Shown here: positions 8,922 to 19,056 of the stretch, one piece after another
Layout of the letters: each line of letters starts with the position of its first letter
Numbering within the stretch: the stretch's first letter is position 1
Source of the DNA: Methanobacteriota archaeon
GTDB taxonomy: Archaea; Halobacteriota; Methanosarcinia; Methanotrichales; Methanotrichaceae
DNA length: 64,000 bases
Direction of reading: 5' to 3'
Assembly (NCBI GenBank): GCA_029553285.1
Contig: JAKPCO010000077.1
Span: forward strand, 87,659 to 151,658
The notes under the pieces: generated by a model
Databases searched by the model: none
Seen by the model: the letters and a program-made list of their open reading frames with translations, nothing else
What the model was told of the DNA's origin: nothing
Position numbers and translations under genes: made by a program

Positions 8922-9656
8922 GTGGGAGAGATCTTCACCAGCCTGCAGGGAGAGGGGCCGCTTCTGGGTCGCAGGCAGGTTTTCGTGAGGTTCTCCGGAT
9001 GCTCCCTGAGATGCAGCTACTGCGATACAGGGGCGTTTCTGAGACGAACAGAGGGCTGCAGGCTCGAGACAGCTCCGGGCTCGCGCATGTTCATCGATCT
9101 CAGAAACCCTCTCAGCGTGGATCTTGTCATCGAGTGCGTGAAGCTCCACGCGGCTCCAGAGGTCCACAGCGTATCGATAACCGGCGGTGAGCCGCTGGAA
9201 CAGCCGGAGTTCGCAGAGACCCTCGCAGGAGAGCTGAAGAGCCTGGGGATGAGGGTCTATCTGGAGACGAACGGCTTCTCATGCGATCTCTTCTCGCGCA
9301 TCGCAGAGCACATCGATATCGCGGCGATCGATGTGAAGCTGCCGGGCACAGTTCGATGCAGCAGAGATCAAAGCGACCGTCTGATAGAAAATGAGCTCGC
9401 CTGCCTGAGGAGATCATCCGAGATGGGGATACGCACGATAGCAAAGGTGGTGGTGCTGCAGGAGACCGGCGAGCGCGACCTGGAGCGCATCTGCCGTGAG
9501 ATGCCATCCGTGGACGCCATCGTGATACAGCCGGCCACAGGTCAGTGTATGAGCGAGCTCAAGCTTCTGGCGCTCCACAGCATCGCATCCAGGCATCTTG
9601 GAGCGGACAGGGCGATGGTGATCCCGCAGATGCATAAAGCCCTGGGCATGATGTGA
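8922..9656 (+). CDS. queE: 7-carboxy-7-deazaguanine synthase (radical SAM)
   Basis: QueE contracts the ring of 6-carboxytetrahydropterin with S-adenosylmethionine and a 4Fe-4S cluster. From the GTG start the protein opens GEIFTSLQGEG, then the cluster motif CSLRCSYC at residues 27-34 and the SITGGEPLEQPEF segment. The frame runs about 83 codons further upstream inside queC, but GTG at 8922 has GAGGGA four bases before it and matches the family N-terminus, so it is preferred. At 244 residues its length is normal. Confidence 0.93.
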   Translation: MGEIFTSLQGEGPLLGRRQVFVRFSGCSLRCSYCDTGAFLRRTEGCRLETAPGSRMFIDLRNPLSVDLVIECVKLHAAPEVHSVSITGGEPLEQPEFAETLAGELKSLGMRVYLETNGFSCDLFSRIAEHIDIAAIDVKLPGTVRCSRDQSDRLIENELACLRRSSEMGIRTIAKVVVLQETGERDLERICREMPSVDAIVIQPATGQCMSELKLLALHSIASRHLGADRAMVIPQMHKALGMM

Positions 9657-9775
9657 AGATCCGTAATCAGGGGATGCCAGGATGCACCGTGTAAATCAAT
9701 GGCCTCAAGTCAGACCAGCTGACGCTCAGCAAGATGTTCCCAAATGAAAGAGGTTGTGGGGCATAAGAGGCGTTT

Positions 9776-10150
9776 TCAGCGCATCATGCCGGTGCTGGAA
9801 TCCAGAGCGCTCCCGCCGACGTCCTCTGCGGCCTTCTTCTCGCGCTCCTCCTTGCTGAGGGGCTTGTACATCTTTCTGTATTTCTCGCCCCTCTCGTCCC
9901 TCTTCCACTCCTCTAGCTTTCTGTCCAGCGCCTCGAACATGTACTTCTCGGCCTGCTTGATCGTATCGAGATCTCCACGCAGCACGAGTATCTCCCGCTC
10001 GTCGACCTCCCCGATCACATCGACCCTGGCGCGCCTCTTCACAAGATCGACCTCGAACTTCTCCACGAGCTCCCTTATGACGCTCACGGGTATGCCCGGA
10101 GGTATGGCAAGATCGTAAAGCCCCTCCAGGTCCTTTTTACCGCTCTCCAT
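9776..10150 (-). CDS. Small charged protein, possibly KH-like, unknown
   Basis: A 124-residue soluble protein. Residues 10-75 (LAIPPGIPVSVIRELVEKFEVDLVKRRARVDVIG, then EILVLRGDLDTIKQAEKYM) alternate strands and helices in a way that resembles a KH or similar nucleic-acid-binding fold, but the GXXG loop is not evident. The C-terminal third is highly charged (KRDERGEKYRKMYKPLSKEE). I do not recognise the family. It is convergent with the queE operon and stands alone. Confidence 0.6.
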   Translation of the reverse strand: MESGKKDLEGLYDLAIPPGIPVSVIRELVEKFEVDLVKRRARVDVIGEVDEREILVLRGDLDTIKQAEKYMFEALDRKLEEWKRDERGEKYRKMYKPLSKEEREKKAAEDVGGSALDSSTGMMR

Positions 10151-10357
10151 CGCAAAGACCTCTGATCAAATTGAGAATCGCGGGATTTAAGATTGTCGAG
10201 ATGGCAGGTCTCCGCCTGAGTGAAATGATACAAGAATGCACATCCACTGCACTTTCGAGAAGAGGATCTCTAAAAAGTTTGAGACTTGGCCTGAGTTCAA
10301 ATCACCTGCTGCGTTGGCACGGACCGAGATCCACACTCTGATCAGAGATGCTGGTCC

Positions 10358-13300
10358 TCACTCCACCCCAGCCTCGCGGAGTATCCTGGCTGCCTTCTCG
10401 CGCCACTCTGCGATATCCTTCATCGTCATCACATCTATCGAGCCGCCCTGGAACCCGCCCTCTCCGACCTTGTCCTCGATCCACCCCTCGATCTCGAGGT
10501 ACGCGGATCTGAGCGAGTCCAGAACCTCCGGATCTGCATCCCACAGTCCCCTCTGGTGGGCCTCAAGCAGCCTCCTCCCGATCTCCTCGAGCGCCCACGG
10601 GTTGCTCTCCTCGAAGAACCTGCGCATCTCCTCATCGAGCACAAAGGTCCTCGCTATATCATCGAAGATCCAGTCGTCAACCTCCCTCGTCGTGGCCTCC
10701 CAACCGTAGACCCTGCCGACCCTCTTCGAGATGTCGCCTGCGCCCTTGTAACCATGACGCTTCATCCCATCGATCCATTTGGGATTGAGAAGCTTTGTTC
10801 TCACGACTCTGCGAATCTCATCGGCGAGCGTCCTTATCTCGATCCTCTCGCTGTCCCTGGTATCCCCGTAGTACGTGGAGATTTTGTGGCCTGAGAGGCT
10901 CTCCGCAGCGTTCGTCAACCCCCCGTAGGTGCCGAAGTAACAGCAACAACCGAGGAGATCGTACTCATCGGTGACGGTCTTGTTGAACGCCACATCCACT
11001 GAACTGAGCATGTTCTTCAACGCTCCGGGCGCTGGATCCCCGAAGATGTTCTTCCCGTAGGCGTAGCTGTTCCACTGCAGGAAAACATCCGAGAGATCTT
11101 TTTCACCCTTCCAGGCTGAGGCATAGACTGCCAAATTCACGCCGCTCCCGTAGGTCCCGGGCGGGCTGGCGAAGATCCTCAGAGCCCTCCCATCCCCGCT
11201 CTCGATCATGTGCTTTCTCACATAATTCATCTCAGCCGGTTCATCGAGAGATGCCACATCCTGTATCGCGGAGTCGAGGAGCTCTATGCACCCCATGAAA
11301 CAGTCCCTCGTGATGCCAGAGACCCGAACTGTGAGATCAATCCTGGGCCTTCCAAGACCCTCCAGAGGCATGATCCTGTAGCCACTTACCCTTCCGCCCC
11401 TCCACACCGGCTCCACGCCCAGGAGGTAAAACATCTGGGCGAGCTGCTCTCCGTCAGCCCACATTATGTCGCTGGCCATCCAGTACATCGCCACGTTCTC
11501 AGGCCATCTCCCGTGCTCCTTCCTGTATCTCTCCAGAAGCTTCTCGGCGAGCTGTTTGCCCACAAGAGCTGCTGCCTGCGTGGGGATGTTCCCCGGATCC
11601 AGTGAGTACATGTTCCTGCCTGTCGGGAGCACCTCAGGCCTTCCTCTCGTGATCAGTCCAGATGGCCCCGGCCTGACGAACCCGCCCTCGATCGCATGCA
11701 TCAGGCTCCCCATCTCATCCGAATCATCCATACGCCTGGATATGTCCAGGACGATCTCCCTCACCTCAGGATCTGCATCCCCGCCGCTCAGAACCGCCCT
11801 CACAGCATTCCTCAGATCACCCGAGCTCCGAACCAGTGGCTTTGCGATGGCGCTTATCATCTCCACCCGCTTCTCGCCCTCCGGAACCTCTCCGAAGATG
11901 TGCATGCCATCTGGAATGTACGAGCTGTATATCTCAGAGAGCTTCGCATGCGCTCTCTCGATGATCTCCTCGAAGTTGTGATCAAGATCAGCCCCAAGCT
12001 CCCCTGCGAGATTGGATCTCTCAAGAATCTCGAGGATTATGTGCTTCAGAGCATGTTTTCTCCCGTGATCCTCAGCCTTTCTGTACTCCGCTATCCTCTC
12101 ATCCAGCTCCTTTAGCTCGCCGTAGAGGCCTGCGGTTGTCATCACTGTCTGCATGTGATCCACGATCACCGCGTAACTCCTGCGTTTCGCAACTGTCCCC
12201 TCCGGCGGATTGTCGGAGTTGTAGATGTAGAGGTGCGGTGTGTCGCCTATCGCCATGTCCGGGAGACAGTTCGCCGAGAGGGCGACGGACTTGCCGGGCA
12301 GGAACTCGAGGTTCCCGTGCGTCCCCACGTGTATTATGACATCCGCGCCGAACTCCTTCTGGAGATACCTGTATGTCGCCAGGTACTGGTGCGGCGGCGG
12401 GATCTCAGGATCGTGGAGTATCCTGCACGCCTGGCCATCACATCTCGCTCCGGCGCATCCCCTCTTCGGCTGGACGCAGACCACAACATTCCCGTATCTC
12501 CTTCCGGTGACGACGATCTTTCCCTGGTGAACCATGGGCACCGGCACCCCATCCCTGGGCTCGCCCGGCGGCCTTCCCCATGCGCTGCAGATCTTCGACC
12601 TGCTCTCCTCAGGGAGTTCATTGAACCATTCGCTGTACTTTTCCTGATCCACAAGCGCCAGAGCTCCGCCCCTGCTCACTATCTCCTGTACCGTCGTCCA
12701 CCTGAACTCGGAGATCGCCTTGTGATTCAGTATATCATCAATCAGCTCCTTCCCGCTCTTCGGGAAGGAATCCAGCGTGTATCCGAGCTCTGCGAGTCTG
12801 GACATTATCCGCGCCACGCTCTCAAGAGAGTCGAGATGCGCTGCCGATCCCACAGTTGCCTCGACCGAGGCGCAGGGGCTGTTGTGCAGTATGAACGCGA
12901 TCCTTCTCTCAGACCTGGGCTTCGATCTTAGTCGTATCCACGCTCGAATTCTTCTGATCAGCTTCTCAACACGCTCTTCAATGGGCTTATGAACCTCGAC
13001 CTCGTCCCCCCACATCTCCCTTCTGGCTGCAACACCCACCGGTATGTTCTCTATCAGCCCCTCGAACTCGGGGAGGGCTATGGACCATCCGATCTCGCCC
13101 GGGTCCATCCCCTTTATGTCCTCCCTCCACTCATCCTCTGTCTTGTGATACAGCGTCAGAGGATGCAGGACAGGCACATCGATCTCCTCCAGAGATCTCA
13201 GGGAGACCTCAACGCTTCCAGCATGGAAGACAGACTGGAGATTTATGATGAGATCCGCACGCCCCGAGAGGAACTCCCCGACCACCTGATCTATTGGCTT

Positions 13301-13933
13301 CGCATCCATCTGCTTCGATCCCACGCTGCCGAGACCGAAGGCGGCGATCACGTTGAACTCCCTCTCCAGGGATCTTATGAGATGATCCACGATCTCCAGA
13401 TCCCCGTTCGCCCAGTACGTCCTGAAGAAGAGGATCCCGACGGTGTGCTCATGCCTGAACGGCCTCCACTCCAGGTACTCCTCAACAGTGGAGAACACTT
13501 TCCCGGAATCCGGATGGTATATCCCCTGCCAGAGCGTCTCCTGCGGAGGTTTGAAGGGGAGATCGAGGCCAAGGACCTCATTTCCAACATAGAGAAGCAT
13601 GTTCCTGATGTTCTCCAGGCCGCCGTAGACCACATATGCATTCACACTGGCCACGACCTTCTGAGACACATTCCTGGAGAACGACCAGAGCGCAGGATCG
13701 AAACCAAACGCTATGACCGGCTTATCCGTATCCAGCAGCTCATCAAACCTGCCATCATGCGTTGGATGCACGAGGATGACATCCGCATCGTTCAGAGATC
13801 GCCTGCACTCCTCCAGTGTGTCCGGATTCAACAGCTCCTGGACAGACCAGGCCCTGAGATCTATCCCTAGCTCGGCGCCGGCCTGGACCAGCAGCGCCTT
13901 GTCACTCGCCCATGTCAGCGCCCTCACTCGCAT
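10358..13933 (-). CDS. cobN: Cobaltochelatase CobN / Mg-chelatase H-type subunit
   Basis: The 1191-residue protein matches the large porphyrin/corrin-binding chelatase subunit. The central region contains IIHVGTHGNLEFLPGKSVALS and GDTPHLYIYNSDNPPEG, characteristic of CobN/ChlH. It would bind the tetrapyrrole and insert Co2+, or another metal, with an AAA+ partner. It is the last gene of an operon with a complete metal or chelate importer and overlaps the ATPase gene by ten bases. The fused ChlI-ChlD gene about 7.5 kb away is the likely ATPase partner. Aerobic CobN acts on hydrogenobyrinate diamide, but in an anaerobe the true substrate is uncertain. Confidence 0.9.
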   Translation of the reverse strand: MRVRALTWASDKALLVQAGAELGIDLRAWSVQELLNPDTLEECRRSLNDADVILVHPTHDGRFDELLDTDKPVIAFGFDPALWSFSRNVSQKVVASVNAYVVYGGLENIRNMLLYVGNEVLGLDLPFKPPQETLWQGIYHPDSGKVFSTVEEYLEWRPFRHEHTVGILFFRTYWANGDLEIVDHLIRSLEREFNVIAAFGLGSVGSKQMDAKPIDQVVGEFLSGRADLIINLQSVFHAGSVEVSLRSLEEIDVPVLHPLTLYHKTEDEWREDIKGMDPGEIGWSIALPEFEGLIENIPVGVAARREMWGDEVEVHKPIEERVEKLIRRIRAWIRLRSKPRSERRIAFILHNSPCASVEATVGSAAHLDSLESVARIMSRLAELGYTLDSFPKSGKELIDDILNHKAISEFRWTTVQEIVSRGGALALVDQEKYSEWFNELPEESRSKICSAWGRPPGEPRDGVPVPMVHQGKIVVTGRRYGNVVVCVQPKRGCAGARCDGQACRILHDPEIPPPHQYLATYRYLQKEFGADVIIHVGTHGNLEFLPGKSVALSANCLPDMAIGDTPHLYIYNSDNPPEGTVAKRRSYAVIVDHMQTVMTTAGLYGELKELDERIAEYRKAEDHGRKHALKHIILEILERSNLAGELGADLDHNFEEIIERAHAKLSEIYSSYIPDGMHIFGEVPEGEKRVEMISAIAKPLVRSSGDLRNAVRAVLSGGDADPEVREIVLDISRRMDDSDEMGSLMHAIEGGFVRPGPSGLITRGRPEVLPTGRNMYSLDPGNIPTQAAALVGKQLAEKLLERYRKEHGRWPENVAMYWMASDIMWADGEQLAQMFYLLGVEPVWRGGRVSGYRIMPLEGLGRPRIDLTVRVSGITRDCFMGCIELLDSAIQDVASLDEPAEMNYVRKHMIESGDGRALRIFASPPGTYGSGVNLAVYASAWKGEKDLSDVFLQWNSYAYGKNIFGDPAPGALKNMLSSVDVAFNKTVTDEYDLLGCCCYFGTYGGLTNAAESLSGHKISTYYGDTRDSERIEIRTLADEIRRVVRTKLLNPKWIDGMKRHGYKGAGDISKRVGRVYGWEATTREVDDWIFDDIARTFVLDEEMRRFFEESNPWALEEIGRRLLEAHQRGLWDADPEVLDSLRSAYLEIEGWIEDKVGEGGFQGGSIDVMTMKDIAEWREKAARILREAGVE

Positions 13934-14706
13934 GCCATCCCTCCGTTGAGTGATCTTATGGGGATCACAAAGGGCCGCTCGAGCTGCATGACCACCGCCT
14001 CCACGCTGTAGACCTCACGCAGCATCTCAGGTGTGAGGAGTGAGGATGCATCTCCAGCAGCCCATATCCTGCCGTTTTTGAGCACTGCGAGCTTGTCGAC
14101 GAATCTGGCAGCGAGATTCAGATCGTGTACAGCCATGACCGCGGATATCTTCTTTCTCTGAACCATCTCCCTGATGATCTCCATGACCTCGAGCTGGTGC
14201 TTCATGTCCAGGTTTGATGTTGGTTCATCGAGAAGAAGAACAGACGGCTCCTGGGCCAGGGCGCGGGCTATCAGAACCTTCTGCCTCTGACCGCCGCTGA
14301 GCTGGCCAAACTCACGCATCGCGAGATCCTCTAGATGGAGGAGTTCTATGACCTCTGTGACGATATCCAGGTCCCTATCAGAGACGCGCCAGCTGATGTG
14401 CGGCCTCCTTCCCATGAGTATCGTCTCGAAGACTGTGGTGCCCATCGCGCCGCTTCCTGACTGCGGGACGTAGCCGATCTCCCTTGCGATCTCACCCCTG
14501 CTCATCAGGGTGAGATCCTTGCCGTCGAGGAGTATGCTCCCCCTCGGCTTCAGTATCCTGTCGATGCACTTTATCAGGGTGGTCTTTCCGGAGCCGTTCG
14601 GGCCGACGAGCCCGAGAATCTCGGAGTCACCGACGACCAGGTTCAGGTCGTTCAGAATCAGATTTGAGCCGTAGCTGAATGATACGTTCTGGATGGTGAT
14701 CTTCAC
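13924..14706 (-). CDS. ABC transporter ATPase, siderophore/B12/metal type (system 1)
   Basis: The 260-residue ATPase has Walker A GPNGSGKTTLI, signature LSGGQRQKVLIARAL and Walker B VLLLDEPTSNLD, as in FecE/BtuD/FhuC proteins. The GTG start overlaps the permease stop as GTGA with GGAG five bases before; an upstream TTG is less likely. It energises the permease encoded just before it and overlaps cobN, which points to cobalt, cobamide or another metal complex as cargo. That substrate is inferred from context only. Confidence 0.92.
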   Translation of the reverse strand: MKITIQNVSFSYGSNLILNDLNLVVGDSEILGLVGPNGSGKTTLIKCIDRILKPRGSILLDGKDLTLMSRGEIAREIGYVPQSGSGAMGTTVFETILMGRRPHISWRVSDRDLDIVTEVIELLHLEDLAMREFGQLSGGQRQKVLIARALAQEPSVLLLDEPTSNLDMKHQLEVMEIIREMVQRKKISAVMAVHDLNLAARFVDKLAVLKNGRIWAAGDASSLLTPEMLREVYSVEAVVMQLERPFVIPIRSLNGGMACE

Positions 14707-15770
14707 CAAAACTCCTTCCTCCTTTTCAGGAACAGATAAACAAAGAACGGCACCCCCAGGAAGGATGTCATTATGCCAACAGGCAGTATCACGGGCGCAA
14801 GAACAGTCCTCGCGAGCGTGTCAGCGGCGAGAAGTATCAGAGCGCCCATCAGCGCGGATCCCGGGAGGAGAAACCTGTGATCCCCGCCTATGACCATCCT
14901 GGTCATGTGTGGTGCCACAAGGCCTATGAATCCGATGGTGCCCGTGAAGCATATCACGCTCGCTGTTATTAGAGATGCGAAGACCATGGAGAGAACACGT
15001 ATCCGCTCTACATTCACCCCCAGGCTCTTCGCTGTCTCATCGCCCGCGCCTATCGCGTTTATGTCCCATGATTTCAGGATCAGATATGGAAGACAGATGA
15101 GAACCATGATTGCAGATGCGTAGACCTTCTCCCACGAGGATCTTCCGAGCGAGCCCATCATCCAGAAGACAACCTCCTGGACCTGCTCTGCCCTCCCGAC
15201 GTACTGGAGAAAGGATGTCATCGCCGAGAAGAAGTACATGATCGCGATGCCCGCGAGTATCATCGTCTCCGGTGTTATCCCCTTGTACCTGGCCAGACCG
15301 TAAACCGCAAAGGTTGCAAGGAGAGTGAAGACGAACGCGTTTCCTATTATGAGGTACTCGCCGCCCGCGAACCCCGCTCCCAGGATTATGGCCAGTGCTG
15401 CGCCGAATGATGCTGCGGATGATATCCCGAGCGTGAACGGGCTAGCCAGCGGATTCTTCAGTATCCCCTGCATCACAGCCCCTGCGATCCCGAGACCGGC
15501 GCCTGCCACCACACCCATCAGGATCCTGTGGAGCCTCAGCCCCCACACGATCGTGTCCGCAAACCAGGTCGTCTCGAAATATCCCGAAAATGCCCTGGCG
15601 AGTATCGCGCTGTAGACCTCAGAGACTGAGAGGTTCGCAGAGCCTAGCGTCGCGGAGACGCCCGCGACTGCTATTATGCAAAGGGAGATCGCTGCCAGAA
15701 AGAGCAGCTTCCTCCCCACGAATCTGGTGTATTCCTCCTTCAGGCCAATTCTCGATTCCATGCACTCCAT
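14703..15770 (-). CDS. ABC transporter permease, FecCD family (system 1)
   Basis: A 355-residue membrane protein with about ten hydrophobic helices. Family signatures include LGIAGAVMQGILKNPLASPFTLGISSAASFGAAL and GTIGFIGLVAPHMTRMVIGGDHR, the segment that contacts the ATPase. It lies 18 bases after the binding-protein gene and overlaps the ATPase gene. It forms the channel of the importer, probably as a homodimer. Confidence 0.93.
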   Translation of the reverse strand: MECMESRIGLKEEYTRFVGRKLLFLAAISLCIIAVAGVSATLGSANLSVSEVYSAILARAFSGYFETTWFADTIVWGLRLHRILMGVVAGAGLGIAGAVMQGILKNPLASPFTLGISSAASFGAALAIILGAGFAGGEYLIIGNAFVFTLLATFAVYGLARYKGITPETMILAGIAIMYFFSAMTSFLQYVGRAEQVQEVVFWMMGSLGRSSWEKVYASAIMVLICLPYLILKSWDINAIGAGDETAKSLGVNVERIRVLSMVFASLITASVICFTGTIGFIGLVAPHMTRMVIGGDHRFLLPGSALMGALILLAADTLARTVLAPVILPVGIMTSFLGVPFFVYLFLKRRKEFW

Positions 15771-15788
15771 CTGCGCTCAGAGTCTCCG

Positions 15789-16859
15789 TTACATTTCAGG
15801 GTAGACGAATATCCTGTTCTCCGGATATTTCACGCCCAGGAACTGCAGGTACTCGCTGTAAACACTCTCAGGATCCAGGTTCACATCAGGGTGCAGGATC
15901 TTCGCAAGATATGTGAGACCCACAACATCATCCAGTCCTGCCATGATCTCCCAGTTGACCACGTAGACCCTGTTGTTCTTCACAGCGTTCACGCTTGCTG
16001 CACCGCTTCTGCTGAGGACCTCGTTTAGCGTGTTCTCCAGATTGACGGAATCAGATGATGGCGGCCTCTCCCAGCCGAGACCTGTCGATGTGGATCTCTT
16101 TATTATGACATCCGGATTCTTCGAGATGACCCACTCCCATCCAACCTTTGGATATGCATCCTTCAGATCCTTCGCTATGCTGTAGCCCCTCGCCATTGAT
16201 ACAAGCTGAGCTGCGCCGGAGCCGGTGCCCATCGTTGTGAGCTCTCCGCCCTTGGATGTCCACTCCACGTAGACCTTCGGAACGTTCTTGTTCGCTACGG
16301 CGTTCTCGACATCCGCCTGCTTCTCCTCATACCACTCTATAAAGCGCTGTGCCTCCGCCTCCTTCCCGAGGATCCTGCCGAGAAGCTCTATCTCCCGGGT
16401 CATGTTCTCCGGCTTGTAGAAGTCCAGGCCGATTGCAGTGATGCCCGTGAAAGGCTCCAGCCTCTTTGCCACCTCCACTATGCCGTAGGGCTTATCGGGA
16501 TACGTATAGCTTATCACGATTATGTTGGGAACAATCTCATCACCGCTCCTTGCTATCTCTCCGATCATCTCATAGTCAGGCTCGTTCCACTTTCCCACGC
16601 TCTGCCTGTTCTTCAGGGCGGGGAAGTAGTACGCCTTGTTCTTCACGCTGTCCGATATCCCCACGATCTTATCCGCTGCCCCCAGAATGGTCACAGCCTC
16701 TGCCGCGTCGGAGTTCAGCACTATGATCCTCTCCACAGGCATCTGTATGGTGACCTCGCGCCCTGCGGAGTCTGTGATCGTCATCGGGTACTCGGCTGCT
16801 GAGCAGAATGATGTAGCAATCAGTAAAAGCAATACTGAATAAGCAAGACATTTAATCAT
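15789..16859 (-). CDS. ABC transporter substrate-binding protein, Peripla_BP_2 type (system 1)
   Basis: A 356-residue exported binding protein. The chosen ATG gives a signal peptide (MIKCLAYSVLLLLIATSFCSA) and is preceded by AAGGGG; an ATG eleven codons upstream is less likely. The mature part starts EYPMTITDSAGREVTIQMPVERIIVLNSDAAEAVTILG, typical of BtuF/FepB-like proteins. Extra length over the usual 300 residues lies in the C-terminal lobe. It starts the operon that ends in cobN. Confidence 0.9.
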   Translation of the reverse strand: MIKCLAYSVLLLLIATSFCSAAEYPMTITDSAGREVTIQMPVERIIVLNSDAAEAVTILGAADKIVGISDSVKNKAYYFPALKNRQSVGKWNEPDYEMIGEIARSGDEIVPNIIVISYTYPDKPYGIVEVAKRLEPFTGITAIGLDFYKPENMTREIELLGRILGKEAEAQRFIEWYEEKQADVENAVANKNVPKVYVEWTSKGGELTTMGTGSGAAQLVSMARGYSIAKDLKDAYPKVGWEWVISKNPDVIIKRSTSTGLGWERPPSSDSVNLENTLNEVLSRSGAASVNAVKNNRVYVVNWEIMAGLDDVVGLTYLAKILHPDVNLDPESVYSEYLQFLGVKYPENRIFVYPEM

Positions 16860-16966
16860 AACAATTTCCCCTTTATTCGATATTATTATCACCCAATGCG
16901 TTCTTTGCAGTTTAAGTTAATAAGTATTTTGTATTCTGTGTCAATTAAAAATAAATTGATATCCCC

Positions 16967-17980
16967 TCAGGGGACGTACTGATACTTTCCTGTCGGGAAC
17001 TGCGCGATCGTGCCGTTCCAGGCCGGCTTGAAGGTGCTTATTGAGGTGTTCCTGCACGTACAGTCGAATATCCCTATCTGCCCCTTGTTCGCCTTGCTGT
17101 AATCCGGAACATCGAAGAACCCGCCCATGCAGCACGGGAGCCAGTCCTCCATCGTCACCGCCCTGGATTTTGTGACCTCGAGCTTCATGTTCCTCTGTAT
17201 ATCGAAGTTGCCGATGTAGTTCTCATCCATCTCAATCAGCGCACCCTTCACACCCAGAACCTTACTGGATTTCGTTGGCACATACTTCTTGGTCTTGCTA
17301 TCGTACTTCAACTGCTGTGGATTTGTGAGCAGCTCCGCGATATGCACAGTGCCCTGTATTACCTTGTCCTCGAGCTTCATGCTCGCGAGCCCATATCCGT
17401 CCTTCGTCTCCGTGGGCCCGGTGCAGTTCAGCTCGACAGCCATATCACCCACGAATCCACGTGCGTACTCGAGCTGGTGGAGCATCATGCTCCCCTCCTG
17501 GTAGCTCTTCGCGACGGTCCTGTCCTTAAGAAGGGAGTTGTATGTTATCGGATGAGATGCATACCATCCCGTGCCGTATGCGAAGGTCATGGGCGACTGT
17601 GTCATGTCGCTCTGCCTGGTGAGCTTGATCACGCTGTTCGCGCCGGTCCACTGCTGCTTCCACTCTGGCACAATCTTTCCGGTTGAAAGGCTCTGATAAT
17701 AATAGTAAGATCCATGTGTCGTCTTCTGCGCTGAATCTATTATATCCGCCACATCGAATGACCCGCTGCCGTGCATGTACTCGACAGCTGAGAGGTTGTT
17801 CGTGTTGATGTTCTGATACACCATCACAAACCCATCACCCTTCACATCACCCTCCGAGTGATGCGTGTGCTTCAGCGCCTCCTTTCCGGGGTTGAGATCC
17901 CATGGACCTCCATATGAGTTTCCCAGTACGAGGATGATCACCCAAGAAGCCATGAGAACATGTTTTTTCAGACTTCTCAT
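16967..17980 (-). CDS. Secreted protein of a local paralogous family (copy 1)
   Basis: A 337-residue exported protein, signal MRSLKKHVLMASWVIILVLG. It is beta-rich and ends with DWLPCCMGGFFD and two further cysteines. Motifs shared with the three tandem genes at the right end include GSFDV near residue 75, GTVHI, and YIGNFDIQRN followed by the DWLPC element. The function is unknown; a sheath or surface role is a guess. A strong GAGGGAGG site and a TATA-like TTAAAAAG precede it. It stands between the two ABC operons but in the same direction. Confidence 0.7.
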   Translation of the reverse strand: MRSLKKHVLMASWVIILVLGNSYGGPWDLNPGKEALKHTHHSEGDVKGDGFVMVYQNINTNNLSAVEYMHGSGSFDVADIIDSAQKTTHGSYYYYQSLSTGKIVPEWKQQWTGANSVIKLTRQSDMTQSPMTFAYGTGWYASHPITYNSLLKDRTVAKSYQEGSMMLHQLEYARGFVGDMAVELNCTGPTETKDGYGLASMKLEDKVIQGTVHIAELLTNPQQLKYDSKTKKYVPTKSSKVLGVKGALIEMDENYIGNFDIQRNMKLEVTKSRAVTMEDWLPCCMGGFFDVPDYSKANKGQIGIFDCTCRNTSISTFKPAWNGTIAQFPTGKYQYVP

Positions 17981-18255
17981 TTTCGTCCTCCCTCTTTTTA
18001 ATACATATTTACAATAGCATTTGATTAAGTGTTATTTAAACATTACTAGATATCATTTAAAAAGATTTTAAAATAAAATGTAGTACAGAATGGCAAACTC
18101 ATAGCTGCTGATTGACGCTCTCTTCAAATTTGTACAAATTAAGTTTATCTTTAGCATAGTTATTTGATTAAGTTAATTGGATTTTACTTAAAATTTTTGG
18201 TGCGTGGGGCCGGCCTATAGGTTTTATAGTTATAAAAAAGACGAGAGCGAGATTC

Positions 18256-19056
18256 TTAGAGCGGGAAGAGCAGCCGTCTCCCTTTTATCTCGAGCATCTC
18301 TACATCGATCCCATATGCTTTTCTGATGTTCTCAGGAGTCATCACACTCACCGGCTCACCCATGGCCACTACGTTGTTCATATCAGAGCAATCGCCATCT
18401 ATCTTTCTCATAAGCACAATTCTATCAGAGAACATGAGCGCATGACTGGGATCGTGAAGCGACATCACCACAGTCATAAGCCCGCTTTCAGCAAACCCCC
18501 TCACAGTCTTCAGAATCCTTATCTGGTTTCTGAAATCGAGATAAGATGTCGGCTCATCCAGGAGCAAAAATGATGGCTCCTGCGCCAGCGCCCTTGCGAT
18601 CATGGCAAGCTGTCGCTCACCGCCGCTGACCTGGTTGTACGGTCGATCCGCAATGTGAAGCGCACCAACCATCTCCAGAGCCCTGTATGCCTTCTCAATA
18701 TCGCGCTCGCCCGGCTTTGATAAAGGAGAGATGTAGGAAAACCTGCCGGTCAGCACGACATCGAGAATGGTGAATGGAAAGGTGGACCTTTGGGCCTGCG
18801 GCACGTGGCCCATGAGCTTTGCCATCTCTCCGGGCTTCATGGAGCTGGTGTCCCTGCAATCCACATAAACCCGTCCAGATGTTGGCGGCAGCAGCCCGTT
18901 GATTACCTTCAGCAAAGTCGTCTTGCCACATCCGTTGGGCCCCAGAAGGGTTATCACCCTTCCCTTTTCGATCTCCATGCATATGTTGTTGAGCACAGAC
19001 CTGCCGTTGTAGCTCAGCGATACGCCATCGATCAGGATTCCCTTGCCAGAGATCAT
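18256..19056 (-). CDS. ABC transporter ATPase, siderophore/B12/metal type (system 2)
   Basis: A 266-residue FecE-like ATPase with Walker A GPNGCGKTTLLK, signature VSGGERQLAMIARAL and Walker B FLLLDEPTSYLD. The second in-frame ATG is chosen because GGAGG sits six bases before it and it overlaps the permease stop as ATGA. It closes the second importer operon. It is clearly related to system 1 but not a recent copy, since many residues differ. Confidence 0.92.
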   Translation of the reverse strand: MISGKGILIDGVSLSYNGRSVLNNICMEIEKGRVITLLGPNGCGKTTLLKVINGLLPPTSGRVYVDCRDTSSMKPGEMAKLMGHVPQAQRSTFPFTILDVVLTGRFSYISPLSKPGERDIEKAYRALEMVGALHIADRPYNQVSGGERQLAMIARALAQEPSFLLLDEPTSYLDFRNQIRILKTVRGFAESGLMTVVMSLHDPSHALMFSDRIVLMRKIDGDCSDMNNVVAMGEPVSVMTPENIRKAYGIDVEMLEIKGRRLLFPL